Of a stretch of DNA of 64,000 bases, positions 41,616 to 50,814 are shown in pieces. A program made the translations under genes and the position numbers. Below the pieces are notes generated by a model, which saw nothing but the letters and a program-made list of their open reading frames with translations, ran no database searches and was not told where the DNA came from. Each line of letters opens with the position of its first letter. Positions within the stretch are counted from its first letter, which is position 1. Source of the DNA: Kastovskya adunca ATA6-11-RM4 (GTDB lineage Bacteria; Cyanobacteriota; Cyanobacteriia; Cyanobacteriales; Coleofasciculaceae); NCBI GenBank assembly GCA_019359445.1, contig JAHHHJ010000002.1, forward strand, positions 248,001 through 312,000. Direction: 5' to 3'.

Positions 41616-43253
41616 TCATACAGTTGATTGCTGCTCAATATCACTCGACAACTTCTCCAAAAACTTAGCAGATTGCTCAAGCAAGTCGCAGAAGACTCTT
41701 TGTAGCTCTTTTTCCGATAGCTGAAGCCTCTTGACCAGTTTTGAATAATTACTACCTTTTAGGTGAGCAACACCAGACGAACGAATATTTTGAATATCTC
41801 GAAGCAGAGCTAATCCCTCCTGGCAATCAACAAAATTCTTCTCCTCAAGGAAAACAGCAAATTTTGCTATACCTCTTGGAGGATCAGGAATAGATGAAAT
41901 ATTTTTTCCAATTTCGTTCTCATTCAAAGCATCTATGAGAACTTTAGCTAGTGTGAGAATTTGCAAGTCGAATTCTGATTGACTATTATTCAGTGGAACC
42001 CGAAGATTTTGGAAGAAATGAGAATCTTCAGATGAGAGTTCGCGAAATAAAGACCAACCATACTTAGCTTTCCATTTTTGATTTAATTGCTTATATCTTT
42101 GCTTAAAATTTAAATCTTTCCCTTGAGGATCAAAAGGTACACCAAGAAAATCTCGCATATACTTTGTCGTACTTAGTGACCCTTTTGGAGTGATATTAAA
42201 AACTTTCCAGTATGCTCGCTCTTTAGCGGGAAGATCGCGACCTAAATCGCCTAGATAGACTATAACCACATTTTCATGGTTGTTATCCATGCGAAGTCCC
42301 CAGCTCACACCACATCTTAGATACGAATCTTCCACTGAAAAACGCTCAGGGTCGTTATAGTATTTTTGAAGCACATCACGCTTGAAATAAACTGGTGTGA
42401 GATAGTGGGGTGCATCAGGATTCGCGCCAAAATTATTAGCTAATTTATTCCCATTGCAGGTGAAAGTAATAGGATCACCATCAGGAGTTTCACCTATCTG
42501 GAATTCCTCATATATTTCCGTTTCATCTTCACTATAAGGCCAAACTCCACTTTTCGACTTAGGGTATGGAAGAAGCAACTTCTTGCCATGAAGATACGAT
42601 ACAGTGCTGTAGTTACTATAACTAGATGTTTCAGTTACTCCAAATTGATAAATTGTCTGCTCATCGTTATATTCACCTCTTCGTTGGTCTTCTGGCACAG
42701 TAGAAATATCTAGGTTAGAGTAACGAATATAATCAAAAAGTAATGCAAGATGTGCATTTTTAATGGCAATAAATTGCCGAATTTGCTTTAGACGAATCAA
42801 GATTGTCTCGTTTTGAAAGCGAATAATAGTTTCTTCTTCTCCAGATTCATCAAATTTCAAAAACTCATTTTTCCTTGGCTCATGGTAAAGGTTATGAAAA
42901 AATCGAAATTCTTCAGATATTTCAGGATGGCTTTCCCTAAACCCAACATAATCTCGAATAAATACTAGGGGTTCTGCATCTGCAATACCAAACCTACTGT
43001 ACTCAACGGTACCATTTCCAAATCTGACACAACCTGGAAATCCGCTGCTGATATCTACTTCCCAATTTGTAGTTTGTAGGGCTTCAGGAACACATTCGTT
43101 AGGAATTAATCCGGAGTAAAAAAATTTAGTATCTTGTACATTTTGAGAGTAATGATAAACTTTTATCCAGGTCTCATCGCCAAGACGATCCTTAATGTAT
43201 TCACGTTCCTGAGCAAATAGCGCGTGTGATAGCTCTCTTGATTCTTCTGTCAT
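41616..43253 (-). CDS. Large uncharacterised protein with a C-terminal HEPN-like RNase motif, beside tRNA-Val
   Basis: 545 aa, not recognised as a whole. The N-terminal about 400 residues are mixed alpha/beta with aromatic-rich patches (VYHYSQNVQDTKFFYSG, IYQFGVTETSSYSNYST). The C-terminal 130 are all helical and contain RSSGVAH (Arg491 to His497), the R-x4-6-H motif of HEPN ribonucleases. This resembles defence proteins with a sensor-like front and a HEPN end (ApeA-like plan), but the front is not clearly ApeA. Monocistronic, AT-rich codons unlike its neighbours, and next to a tRNA gene, which fits acquisition by transfer. The defence role is inference. Confidence 0.55.
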   Translation of the reverse strand: MTEESRELSHALFAQEREYIKDRLGDETWIKVYHYSQNVQDTKFFYSGLIPNECVPEALQTTNWEVDISSGFPGCVRFGNGTVEYSRFGIADAEPLVFIRDYVGFRESHPEISEEFRFFHNLYHEPRKNEFLKFDESGEEETIIRFQNETILIRLKQIRQFIAIKNAHLALLFDYIRYSNLDISTVPEDQRRGEYNDEQTIYQFGVTETSSYSNYSTVSYLHGKKLLLPYPKSKSGVWPYSEDETEIYEEFQIGETPDGDPITFTCNGNKLANNFGANPDAPHYLTPVYFKRDVLQKYYNDPERFSVEDSYLRCGVSWGLRMDNNHENVVIVYLGDLGRDLPAKERAYWKVFNITPKGSLSTTKYMRDFLGVPFDPQGKDLNFKQRYKQLNQKWKAKYGWSLFRELSSEDSHFFQNLRVPLNNSQSEFDLQILTLAKVLIDALNENEIGKNISSIPDPPRGIAKFAVFLEEKNFVDCQEGLALLRDIQNIRSSGVAHLKGSNYSKLVKRLQLSEKELQRVFCDLLEQSAKFLEKLSSDIEQQSTV

Positions 43254-43320
43254 TCAGATATAGCTCAATCGGCTTTTCCTGCGTCCTTAGAGTTCCTTAA
43301 GTGACTGTAATTTTGAAAAA

Positions 43321-43394
43321 TGGACACAACTGGACTCGAACCAGTGACCCCCACGATGTCAACGTGGTGCTCTAACCAACTGAGCTATGCGTCC
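43321..43394 (-). tRNA. tRNA-Val (anticodon GAC)
   Basis: On the minus strand: acceptor GGACGCA with TGTGTCC and discriminator A, D-arm TAGCTCAGTTGGTTAGAGCA, anticodon stem CCACG/CGTGG with loop TTGACAT (anticodon GAC, reading GUC/GUU), and T-arm CTGGTTCGAGTCCAG. 74 bases, CCA not encoded. The 3' end faces the HEPN-like gene. Confidence 0.96.
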
Positions 43395-43557
43395 GTAACG
43401 GTCTACAAATATAACAGGTTTCTTGCTAAAAGTGCAAGCTTTAAAGCGCGATCGCTTTTTCTCTCATTTCTGCCCCAGCAAAAAAAGGCCATCGGCATTT
43501 TAGAGGTAACTGTGTCTGCTAAAATATCGGGGTTGTTCAGCTTGATGATAAGCGTCT

Positions 43558-44061
43558 TTGAGTCAATCAGTAGACATCTCCAATATCGACGTATTGGCGC
43601 AAGAACTCGCCACAATTCAGCAAACGAGTTCTAAGCGAATTGCCCTTTTGGGATCGCGCCATGTTCCGATTACTCATCAGCATCTGATCGAGATGATGAG
43701 CTATGCCTTAGTTTTAGGTGGTAATCGTCTTCTTACATCTGGTGCAACTGGCACCAATTCTGCCGCCATCCGGGGAGCCATGCGGGCAGATCCTAGCTTG
43801 CTGACGGTGATTTTGCCCCAGAGTCTGGAACGCCAGCCTAGAGAATCGCGAGAGCAATTACAGCAGGTGATACATCTGGTGGAAAAGCCGGAAAACGACA
43901 ATCTCTCCTTAGCAGAAGCAAGTGCTCTGTGCAACCAAGAGATTGTATCTCGCTGCCAACAATTAATTTGTTTTGCGTTTCACGACAGCCATACACTGCT
44001 CAAAAGCTGCGAGGACGCAGAAGACCAACGCAAGGTGGTGACACTGTTCTACTTCGACTAG
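43558..44061 (+). CDS. DNA recombination-mediator protein A-like (DprA/LOG-fold) protein
   Basis: 167 aa starting at TTG 43558, chosen because it gives the family N terminus MSQSVDI; no ATG is available upstream. A Rossmann-like fold with KRIALLGSRHVP, MMSYALVLGGNRLLTSGATG and TVILPQSLERQPRESREQL resembles the nucleotide-binding core of DprA and the 'LOG'-type proteins. Cyanobacterial members are annotated as DNA recombination-mediator protein A, but they lack the full DprA length (about 370 aa), so a role in loading RecA is not assured. Free-standing gene. Confidence 0.78.
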   Translation: MSQSVDISNIDVLAQELATIQQTSSKRIALLGSRHVPITHQHLIEMMSYALVLGGNRLLTSGATGTNSAAIRGAMRADPSLLTVILPQSLERQPRESREQLQQVIHLVEKPENDNLSLAEASALCNQEIVSRCQQLICFAFHDSHTLLKSCEDAEDQRKVVTLFYFD

Positions 44062-44745
44062 GCGAGAAATTTGTCAGCGATCGCAATTTTGCTTAACTCT
44101 ATTGCTATTGCTGTCTCGCTTTATCTGCCCTTCCTCGTCGTGGGCTAAGTCTCTATGAGTGTGGGTGAGGAGTTGGGTAGGTAAAACTTATTTAAAGCGT
44201 CTACGACCTTTGTAGTAGCAGCATTGATGGCGTCGATGACGAATCCCGATGCTGCACTAGCCACCGAAGTGGCGATCGCTTTGCCTTGTCTGCTGATACT
44301 GCTATATTTTCCCCATTTCCCTGAGGCGATCGCTCAAGTTTGGCATCAGTTCTTGGGGTCGCGCGATCGCAATTTTCTACAGTCTAATAATCACAACATT
44401 ACCCTGGAGTCGCTTTAGCACTGTCTTGAACTATTGCCCCACAGATGGTAATAAATTGTCATGCGTTCTAGTGTAGTCCGTTGGCGATGATGACTTAAAA
44501 CGAAGGTCACTGACTTGAGTGGACAATGGTTGTTTTTGAGAAAAACCCAGCTTGGGGGGCTTCCCCCCAATCCCCCCACTGGGGGATGAGTGCCTCCCCC
44601 AGACCCCCTGCACAAGGTTTGATCGGTTGTGATGAATGTTTTTGAGTTAGTACTATTCGACTTAAAATGAGCGGCACGCAATTGATCAAATCGGCTATTT
44701 ATCGAGTAATACTAAGCACTGTCCTTTAAAATTCCTAAATTAATT
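44062..44745. other. Intergenic region with G-rich hairpins
   Basis: About 680 bp. A 64-codon frame (44224-44418), hydrophobic in its middle (IALPCLLILLYFPHFPEAI), has no clear ribosome site and no recognised family; it may be a tiny membrane protein or chance. A dense G/C-run repeat lies at 44552-44608. The rest shows only HIP1 sites. Confidence 0.4.
44552..44608. repeat. G-run/C-run hairpin repeat
   Basis: TTGGGGGG (44552-44559) and CCCCCCAA (44563-44570) form a tight hairpin. Next comes tcccccc-act-ggggga and then cctcccccagacccc. On the minus strand it has five or more runs of four or more G, so it could form G-quadruplexes. This wording is typical of a dispersed repeat in Oscillatoriales-like genomes. 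Confidence 0.65.
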
Positions 44746-45237
44746 ATGGCTTCAACATACTCCTTTGATGTCGTTAGCGACTTCGATCACCAAGAGCTAG
44801 TTAACACTGTCGATCAAGTTGTACGGGAAATCAAAAGCCGCTATGACCTCAAAGATACTCAGACCACTCTAGAGTTGGGGGAAGACACGATTACCCTCAA
44901 CACAGATAGCGAGTTCACTTTAGAGTCAGTTCACGACATCCTTCGCACCAAAGCCGCCAAGCGCAACCTCTCCCTGAAAATTTTTGACTACGGCAAAATC
45001 GAATCGGCTAGCGGTAATCGGGTTCGCCAGGAAATTAAGCTGGTTAAAGGCATTAGTCAAGAACTGGGCAAAAAACTTTCTAAGTTGATTCGCGATGAAT
45101 TTAAGAAAGTACAAGCCTCCATTCAAGGAGATACTGTCCGGGTTTCCAGCAAATCCAGAGATGATTTACAACTAATCATCTCTCGACTAAAGCAGGAAGA
45201 TTTGCCCGTTGATTTGCAGTTTACAAACTATCGCTAA
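44746..45237 (+). CDS. YajQ-family nucleotide-binding protein (UPF0234)
   Basis: 163 aa, the full family length. It has two ferredoxin-like halves, with [20 protein letters not shown] at the start and [20 protein letters not shown] and [20 protein letters not shown] in the second half. Some YajQ proteins bind cyclic di-GMP and act as regulators in other bacteria; in cyanobacteria this is untested. It is followed after 11 bp by a DUF202 gene in the same direction. Confidence 0.93.
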   Translation: MASTYSFDVVSDFDHQELVNTVDQVVREIKSRYDLKDTQTTLELGEDTITLNTDSEFTLESVHDILRTKAAKRNLSLKIFDYGKIESASGNRVRQEIKLVKGISQELGKKLSKLIRDEFKKVQASIQGDTVRVSSKSRDDLQLIISRLKQEDLPVDLQFTNYR

Positions 45238-45248
45238 TGGGTTGCTAA

Positions 45249-45776
45249 GTGGACTCCCCAGAAATAAAGAAGATTGACCGCCAGCGAGAGCATCAAGCTA
45301 ACGAGCGTACCTTTTTAGCCTGGTTGCGTACCTCAATTGCCTTGATTGGTTTCGGATTTGCGATCGCCCGCTTTGGTCTATTTCTACGGGAATTGCAATC
45401 CACCGTTACCGCCAATCCAGGTACTGTAACAACCCCTGCTTCCTTCCTGCGTTCTCAGACGGTGGGGATTGGTCTGGTTGTTGTCGGCATTACGATCATT
45501 ATCTTTGCCGTGTGGCGCTATAACCAAGTCTTTTGGCAAATTGAACGCGCCGCCTACCGTCCTTCACGGCTGCTTGTGTGGGTAACGGCGGGAGTTGTTT
45601 TAGTTTTGGGGGTTCTTAGCATTCCTCTGGTGCTGTGGCGACCCTTGCCTCCTGCGGCTCCGTCCTCCTCAACGAGCCGCCGAATGAATACCGTTTCCCC
45701 TCCTTCTTCATTGCCCCTCGTCCGCAGCTTCTTGGAGTTAGCTGTTAAACATAGCGATCGCAACCAACTGAATTAA
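45249..45776 (+). CDS. DUF202 (YidH-type) membrane protein
   Basis: 175 aa from a GTG start at 45249. The signature RQREHQANERTFLAWLRTSI is the start of the DUF202 domain, followed by three membrane helices (about 28-46, 74-95, 112-132). The last 40 residues are Ser/Pro-rich and outside the domain. Location: inner or thylakoid membrane. Function unknown. It lies 11 bp after yajQ, so is probably cotranscribed with it. Confidence 0.85.
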   Translation: MDSPEIKKIDRQREHQANERTFLAWLRTSIALIGFGFAIARFGLFLRELQSTVTANPGTVTTPASFLRSQTVGIGLVVVGITIIIFAVWRYNQVFWQIERAAYRPSRLLVWVTAGVVLVLGVLSIPLVLWRPLPPAAPSSSTSRRMNTVSPPSSLPLVRSFLELAVKHSDRNQLN

Positions 45777-45872
45777 AGATGGCGTTATTGGTATGCAGTT
45801 TAGCGATCGCCTTGACATCTTTTAGACCTACAGGGCTTGTGCAGATAGTCGCAGCACACACCAATTCTCTAG

Positions 45873-45900
45873 TAGGGGCATGGGCATAGTCCATGCCCTT
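45873..45900. terminator. Hairpin between the DUF202 gene and hemL
   Basis: AGGGGCATGG and CCATGCCCTT pair (9 of 10 bases) around a short loop, with T-rich sequence after it on the plus strand (atagttt). It separates two convergent genes. Confidence 0.55.
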
Positions 45901-45918
45901 ATAGTTTACCGACTGAAA

Positions 45919-47220
45919 TTAGAGACTCGACATCACTTCCCGTGCCGCTTCTAATGTGCGGTCAATATCCTCATCAGTATGCGCCAACGACGTAAAGCCA
46001 GCCTCAAACTGCGAAGGTGCTAGATAAACTCCCCGCTCCAACATGCCGCGATGGAATTGACTAAACTTCGCTAAATCTGACTTCTTGGCATCCTCATAGT
46101 TGTGAACAGGTTCTCCGGTAAAGAACAAGCCAAACATGGCGCTAATTTGACCGCCATAAGCCGCGTGACCTGTTTCCTGGGCAATTTGCAGCAAGCCATC
46201 AGCAAGCTTTTTGGTAATCCGATTTAGTTGATCGTAAGTGCCAGGTTTTTGCAGCAATTCCAGGGTTTTAATTCCTGCGGTCATCGCTAGAGGATTACCT
46301 GAAAGTGTACCCGCCTGATACATCGGCCCGGCGGGAGCAACCATAGACATAATGTCTTTACGTCCGCCATAAGCACCAACTGGCAAGCCGCCACCGATGA
46401 CTTTACCTAGGGTTGTCAAGTCCGGGGTGACACCAAATTTTTCTTGAGCGCCACCGTAGGCAATCCGGAACCCTGTCATCACTTCATCAAACACGAGTAA
46501 CGCCCGATGCTCTTGAGTCAGCATCCGCAACCCTTCCAGGAAGCCCGCATCTGGAGGAATAAACCCAGCATTGCCGACAACTGGCTCTAAAATCACCCCA
46601 GCAATTTGATTGGGGTTATTAGCAAACAGCGCTTTAACGGCTTCTAGGTCGTTGTAGGGAGCTGTTAAGGTGTTGTTGGTTGTTGTCTTGGGGACACCAG
46701 GAGAGTCAGGTAGCCCCAGCGTCGCCACTCCTGAACCTGCTTTGACCAGGAACATGTCGGCATGACCGTGGTAGCAGCCCTCAAATTTAATAATCTTGTC
46801 GCGTCCGGTAAAGGCACGCATCAAACGCAGGACGGACATGCAAGCTTCTGTACCAGAGTTGACAAAGCGCACCATTTCAACGCTAGGAACGCCATCAATC
46901 ACCATTTCTGCCAGCACATTTTCCAACACGGAGGGAGCGCCAAAGCTGGTACCTTTTTCTAAGGCGTCGTGCAATGCTGCAATGACTTCAGGATGGGCAT
47001 GACCGCAAATCGCTGGCCCCCAGGAGCCGACGTAATCAATGTATTGGTTGCCATCGACATCCCAGACATAGGCTCCTTTGACACGGTCAAAGACAATCGG
47101 TTGCCCTCCTACTGATTTAAACGCTCGGACTGGGGAGCTGACTCCTCCAGGCATCAGCTTCTGAGCAGCCGCGAAAATTTCTTCTGATTGGGTTGTTTTA
47201 AAAGAGGCGGTGGAAATCAA
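45919..47220 (-). CDS. hemL: Glutamate-1-semialdehyde 2,1-aminomutase
   Basis: 433 aa from TTG 47220, which is preceded by AAGGAG at 6 bases and gives the family N terminus ([20 protein letters not shown]). Extending to ATG 47313 would add 31 unlikely residues. It converts glutamate-1-semialdehyde to 5-aminolevulinate, the first tetrapyrrole precursor for chlorophyll, haem and bilins. PLP enzyme: [56 protein letters not shown] and the Schiff-base Lys in [18 protein letters not shown]. Cytosolic, own unit. Confidence 0.97.
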   Translation of the reverse strand: MISTASFKTTQSEEIFAAAQKLMPGGVSSPVRAFKSVGGQPIVFDRVKGAYVWDVDGNQYIDYVGSWGPAICGHAHPEVIAALHDALEKGTSFGAPSVLENVLAEMVIDGVPSVEMVRFVNSGTEACMSVLRLMRAFTGRDKIIKFEGCYHGHADMFLVKAGSGVATLGLPDSPGVPKTTTNNTLTAPYNDLEAVKALFANNPNQIAGVILEPVVGNAGFIPPDAGFLEGLRMLTQEHRALLVFDEVMTGFRIAYGGAQEKFGVTPDLTTLGKVIGGGLPVGAYGGRKDIMSMVAPAGPMYQAGTLSGNPLAMTAGIKTLELLQKPGTYDQLNRITKKLADGLLQIAQETGHAAYGGQISAMFGLFFTGEPVHNYEDAKKSDLAKFSQFHRGMLERGVYLAPSQFEAGFTSLAHTDEDIDRTLEAAREVMSSL

Positions 47221-47638
47221 TACGTTCTCCTTGATTGAATATTTAACGGCAAGCAAGTGGTGAAAGAAATCACCGCGTCCGAAAGTCTTCACAGTACTTG
47301 CTTCGACTTCCATGCTAAATGTCAGCCGTGACTAAAGGCGAATGCGCCATCAATTATCCTATCTCTAGCGATCGCGAATCGAGATTGTACACAAAAAATT
47401 CAGATTGAACCTATTGACAGTTTGACACTCAGCGCTATAAAGACGCTGATGCTTGGATCATAGATCCATCGGGTTGCCTGTGCCTGCTGCTATTTTTTAG
47501 CCGCGTCGAACTGGCGATCGCTAGAGAAAAGTTCTTCCTACAGATCAGGAGATGAGGATAACCGCCAACCTCACCCAACCTTCAATACTTCAACTGTGTT
47601 AACTTAAAAAAGTTGTCTAAAATTCGCACATCCAGGGT

Positions 47639-47694
47639 TTCGGGTGTTTCCTCATTACTGATGGAAATCCGCCTGGGTGGAGGATAAACCCGAA
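47639..47694 (+). promoter_or_regulatory. Hairpin in the rpsB 5' leader
   Basis: TTCGGGT (47639-47645) pairs with ACCCGAA (47688-47694), and inside it TTTCC (47647-47651) pairs with GGAAA (47663-47667). It ends just before AGGAG (47697-47701) and the rpsB start at 47709. In many bacteria S2 controls its own operon through such a leader; here this is inference. The rest of the 47221-47638 gap has HIP1 sites and no gene. Confidence 0.5.
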
Positions 47695-47708
47695 TCAGGA
47701 GTTAAATC

Positions 47709-48518
47709 ATGGCAGTCATTTCTTTGGCTCAAATGCTGGAGTCAGGGGTTCACTTTGGTCATCAGACCCGTCGCTGGAACCCCAAGATGGACACGTATAT
47801 TTATACCGCTCGTAATGGCGTGCATATCATTGACTTGGTGCAAACTGCCCAGTTGATGGAAGATGCCTACAACTACATGCGGACAGCATCAGAGCAAGGC
47901 AAAAAGGTACTTTTTGTGGGCACAAAGCGGCAAGCCGCCGGAATCATTGCTCAAGAAGCTGCCCGTTGTGGGTCGTACTACGTTAACCAGCGCTGGTTGG
48001 GCGGAATGCTCACCAACTGGGAAACCATCAAAACGCGGGTAGAACGCCTCAAAGATCTAGAGCGTCGCGAAACCAGTGGAGCCCTCGATCTCTTGCCGAA
48101 AAAAGAAGCGGCGATGCTACGTCGGGAGTTGAGCAAGCTTCAGAAGTACTTAGGCGGCATCAAACTGATGCGTAAAATCCCCGACATTGTGGTGATCGTA
48201 GACCAACGGCGGGAATACAACGCCATTCTTGAGTGCGAGAAACTCGCGATCCCCATCGTGTCAATGTTGGATACCAACTGTGATCCAGATGTAGTTGATA
48301 TTCCCATCCCAGCTAATGACGATGCAATCCGGTCGATTAAGCTGATAGTGGGTAAATTGGCAGATGCCATCTATGAAGGGCGTCACGGTCAGCTCGAATC
48401 TGAAGACGAGGATTACGAGGACTTTGAGGGCGCAATGGACTACATGGATGAAGACTACGTCGATGAAGCTGATGAAGCGCCTGAAGCTAATAAATCTGAC
48501 GAGGATAGCGCGGAATAA
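47709..48518 (+). CDS. rpsB: 30S ribosomal protein S2
   Basis: 269 aa. Part of the small ribosomal subunit. Signatures: [51 protein letters not shown] and [20 protein letters not shown]. The C-terminal about 40 residues are strongly acidic ([15 protein letters not shown] and onward), an extension seen in cyanobacterial S2. First gene of the rpsB-tsf unit; the next gene is 38 bp downstream. Confidence 0.98.
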   Translation: MAVISLAQMLESGVHFGHQTRRWNPKMDTYIYTARNGVHIIDLVQTAQLMEDAYNYMRTASEQGKKVLFVGTKRQAAGIIAQEAARCGSYYVNQRWLGGMLTNWETIKTRVERLKDLERRETSGALDLLPKKEAAMLRRELSKLQKYLGGIKLMRKIPDIVVIVDQRREYNAILECEKLAIPIVSMLDTNCDPDVVDIPIPANDDAIRSIKLIVGKLADAIYEGRHGQLESEDEDYEDFEGAMDYMDEDYVDEADEAPEANKSDEDSAE

Positions 48519-48556
48519 TAAAAGGGTAAGTACGTTTATACAGGGATAAAAGCACA

Positions 48557-49216
48557 ATGGCGGAAATTTCAGCAAAACTCGTCAAAGAACTGCGCGATAA
48601 AACTGGCGCAGGGATGATGGATTGCAAAAAAGCGTTGAAAGAAAACAACGCTGATATCAATAAAGCCACGGAATGGTTGCGGCAAAAAGGGATCACCTCG
48701 GCTGAGAAGAAATCTGGTCGTGTGGCAGCAGAAGGAATCGTAGATAGCTACATCCACACTGGCGGTCGAGTTGGTGTGTTGGTGGAAGTCAACTGTGAAA
48801 CCGACTTTGTTGCTCGTCGCGAGGAGTTCAAAGCTCTAGCACGGAACATTGCTATGCAAATCGCCGCTTGCCCTAATGTTGAATATGTCAGTCTTGATGA
48901 CATTCCCTCTGAACTTTCCGAGAAAGAAAAGGAAATTGAGATGGGACGGGATGACTTAGGCAAAAAGCCCCAGGAGATCAAAGAGAAGATTGTTCAAGGG
49001 CGAATTGAAAAACGCCTTAAAGAGCTGTCTTTGCTCGATCAGCCTTACATCCGCGACCAAAGCATTACGGTAGAAGAGTTGGTGAAGCAAAGCATTTCCC
49101 AACTTGGCGAAAACATTCAAGTACGCCGCTTCGCTCGTTTTGTGCTCGGTGAAGGGATTGAGAAAGAAGAAAGCAACTTTGCTGAAGAAGTCGCTGCACA
49201 AATGGGCGGCAAGTAA
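48557..49216 (+). CDS. tsf: Translation elongation factor Ts
   Basis: 219 aa. It exchanges GDP for GTP on EF-Tu. N-terminal UBA-like domain and [17 protein letters not shown]-type core (here [20 protein letters not shown]), then [14 protein letters not shown]. Short compared with the E. coli form, as usual in cyanobacteria, and without the PSRP-7 S1 extension of plastids. Cotranscribed with rpsB and followed by a terminator. Confidence 0.98.
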   Translation: MAEISAKLVKELRDKTGAGMMDCKKALKENNADINKATEWLRQKGITSAEKKSGRVAAEGIVDSYIHTGGRVGVLVEVNCETDFVARREEFKALARNIAMQIAACPNVEYVSLDDIPSELSEKEKEIEMGRDDLGKKPQEIKEKIVQGRIEKRLKELSLLDQPYIRDQSITVEELVKQSISQLGENIQVRRFARFVLGEGIEKEESNFAEEVAAQMGGK

Positions 49217-49244
49217 GTCAGGTAAACGCTAAAAAGCGAAGGAC

Positions 49245-49288
49245 AAAAGGCAAGAGTTAGAAAAACAATTTCTTTCTTTTGCCTTTTT
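49245..49288 (+). terminator. Terminator after tsf
   Basis: AAAAGGCAA (49245-49253) pairs with TTGCCTTTT (49279-49287), the T run continuing to 49287. The loop (agagttag...tctttc) is partly complementary and may lengthen the stem. Confidence 0.8.
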
Positions 49289-49350
49289 AGTTGAGGACTT
49301 ATACCATTTCCCTTTTAAGAGGCTACGCATAGATCCCCCTCAACCTCCCT

Positions 49351-49570
49351 TAAGAAAGCTACGGTGTACACACATTTGTTACCAGGATGCAAAGGGTTGT
49401 CTGATCCCCCTAAATCCCCCTTAAAAAGGGGGACTAAGATTTCTGTTCCTCCTTCTAAATCCCCCTTAAAAAGGGGGACTAAGATTTCTGTTCCTCCTTT
49501 AAAAAGGGGCTAGGGGGGAGCAAACGGTGGAAAGCCATCTCGCCCGACTTATGTGTACACCGTAGTCTTA
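49351..49570. repeat. About 200-bp MITE-like element with inverted ends
   Basis: The left end ctacggtgtacacacat (49359-49375) is matched inverted by atgtgtacaccgtag (49551-49565), and TTAAGA lies outside each end. Part of it (ttgttaccaggatgcaaa and the following gatccccctaaatcccc) recurs in reverse orientation at 55345-55404. It carries no frame. It occupies most of the 49217-49714 gap. Similar 'gatccccct' words outside the ends suggest it landed in an older repeat. Confidence 0.75.
49411..49500 (+). repeat. 45-bp tandem duplication inside the MITE-like element
   Basis: Two nearly perfect copies (49411-49455 and 49456-49500) of a unit starting taaatcccccttaaaaaggg; each has its own small C-run/G-run hairpin. 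Confidence 0.9.
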
Positions 49571-49714
49571 AAAAAGGGGGAGCAAGAAAAGTATCTGTAG
49601 CAAGCAAAATTTATGGAGACGGGACAGGGGCGCTGTGTCTTGCCCCGACGACAGAATCAGCGTTTTCATAGATGATCTGCGTCAGAGACCGTTTATTGGA
49701 CTTGATAGAGTGTT

Positions 49715-50719
49715 ATGGCAAAACCAATTGAGCAAATTGAGCGAGACATTGCCGCCTTAGAAGAGGCGATCGCTAATCTGCGTTTAGAAGTCCATGAGGC
49801 TTACTCCCACTATCTCAACTTATTAGGTCAAGCGGTGCGGCAGCAGCTAATTATGGTGAGCTACCATATCTGCACCCAAGGCTATCCCAAATCCTTTGTC
49901 AGTTTGCCGTTTGCTCAACGACACAAGCTCCAGCAAGCGCTCAAGCAGCTATGCTCTGAGGCACAGGAACAGTTACGTTTAGCTTTAGACGCACCGGAAA
50001 CAAAGACTGAATCAGAAGAAAATCCGGAGGCAATTTTCCCACTCCCCAGGCAATTCCCTGAGGATTCAAACTCACCCATTGCTCCAACGCTGGGAGACTT
50101 AACGCTGAACTTAGACTCTCCCTCAGATAGCGAGCTATCTTTTGACTTAGACTCCTCCTTGACGCCGGATACCAGTGACTATTCTTTCGAGTTGGAACTT
50201 CCGGCATTAAATCAGGATTCATTTCTTTTATCTCCTGAAACCAGCGAAACGGAGGAAGAGGCTCCGCCCTTATCTAGTGCTGAACAGCTTGTGCAGTGGC
50301 AAGGGCAAATCGAACAGGCGATCGCGAAGATTCTGAAAACCGCCTCCCGTGATGCTAATCGCCTGCTGCAGCAAAATAATATTCTTCCCCAGCAACTTCC
50401 AGAAGCCGTTCTCGAAGCCGCCATGCGCGCCAAGGGAGCGATGGAGGTCACACCAGGGCCGCCGAATCTTCTAAACTTGTTGGTGGAACGGCAAACTGAG
50501 GACAAATTAGAAGACTCGACAATCACACCCCTACTGGCGATTAATTTGCGATTATCAGAAATTGAGTTTGCTGACCCTACCTTAACGGCTAAACGCAGTC
50601 AACTCCGCCACCTGTCTAGCAAAGCGATGCAGCTGCGGCGGCAGGATCGAAAACAACAGCGAGAGTTAGCGAGCGCTCAGGCAGAATCCGCTTGGCGATC
50701 GAGTTGGTTTGATGAATAG
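49715..50719 (+). CDS. Cyanobacterial hypothetical protein, helical ends and acidic middle
   Basis: 334 aa, not recognised by name. The first about 95 residues are helical (IEQIERDIAALEEAIANLRL, coiled-coil-like). The middle (about 95-195) is low-complexity, Ser/Asp/Glu/Leu-rich (NLDSPSDSELSFDLDS) and likely disordered. The end (195-334) is helical again, with RLLQQNNILPQQLPEAVLEA and LRHLSSKAMQLRRQDRKQQ. No signal or membrane helix. It is directly upstream of recG in the same direction (95 bp gap), so possible cotranscription. Function unknown. Confidence 0.6.
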   Translation: MAKPIEQIERDIAALEEAIANLRLEVHEAYSHYLNLLGQAVRQQLIMVSYHICTQGYPKSFVSLPFAQRHKLQQALKQLCSEAQEQLRLALDAPETKTESEENPEAIFPLPRQFPEDSNSPIAPTLGDLTLNLDSPSDSELSFDLDSSLTPDTSDYSFELELPALNQDSFLLSPETSETEEEAPPLSSAEQLVQWQGQIEQAIAKILKTASRDANRLLQQNNILPQQLPEAVLEAAMRAKGAMEVTPGPPNLLNLLVERQTEDKLEDSTITPLLAINLRLSEIEFADPTLTAKRSQLRHLSSKAMQLRRQDRKQQRELASAQAESAWRSSWFDE

Positions 50720-50814
50720 GGACTCAGAAGGCAAAATAAGGTAAAAAGCATTACTTTTTACTGGTTGCTCTCCTGATCTCCTTAGCCTTGAAATTGACCA
50801 AAAGGAGGCGAAGA

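Noticed and set aside
43321-43394. tRNA-Val as the attachment site of an integrated phage or island
   Set aside because: No repeat of the tRNA 3' end and no integrase is visible in the window.
44224-44418. 64-codon hydrophobic frame
   Set aside because: Could be a tiny membrane protein, but no ribosome site or homology supports it; only noted in the intergenic entry.
49245-49288. Hairpin after tsf as part of the MITE-like element
   Set aside because: It lies outside the inverted ends and has a proper T run, so it is the operon terminator.
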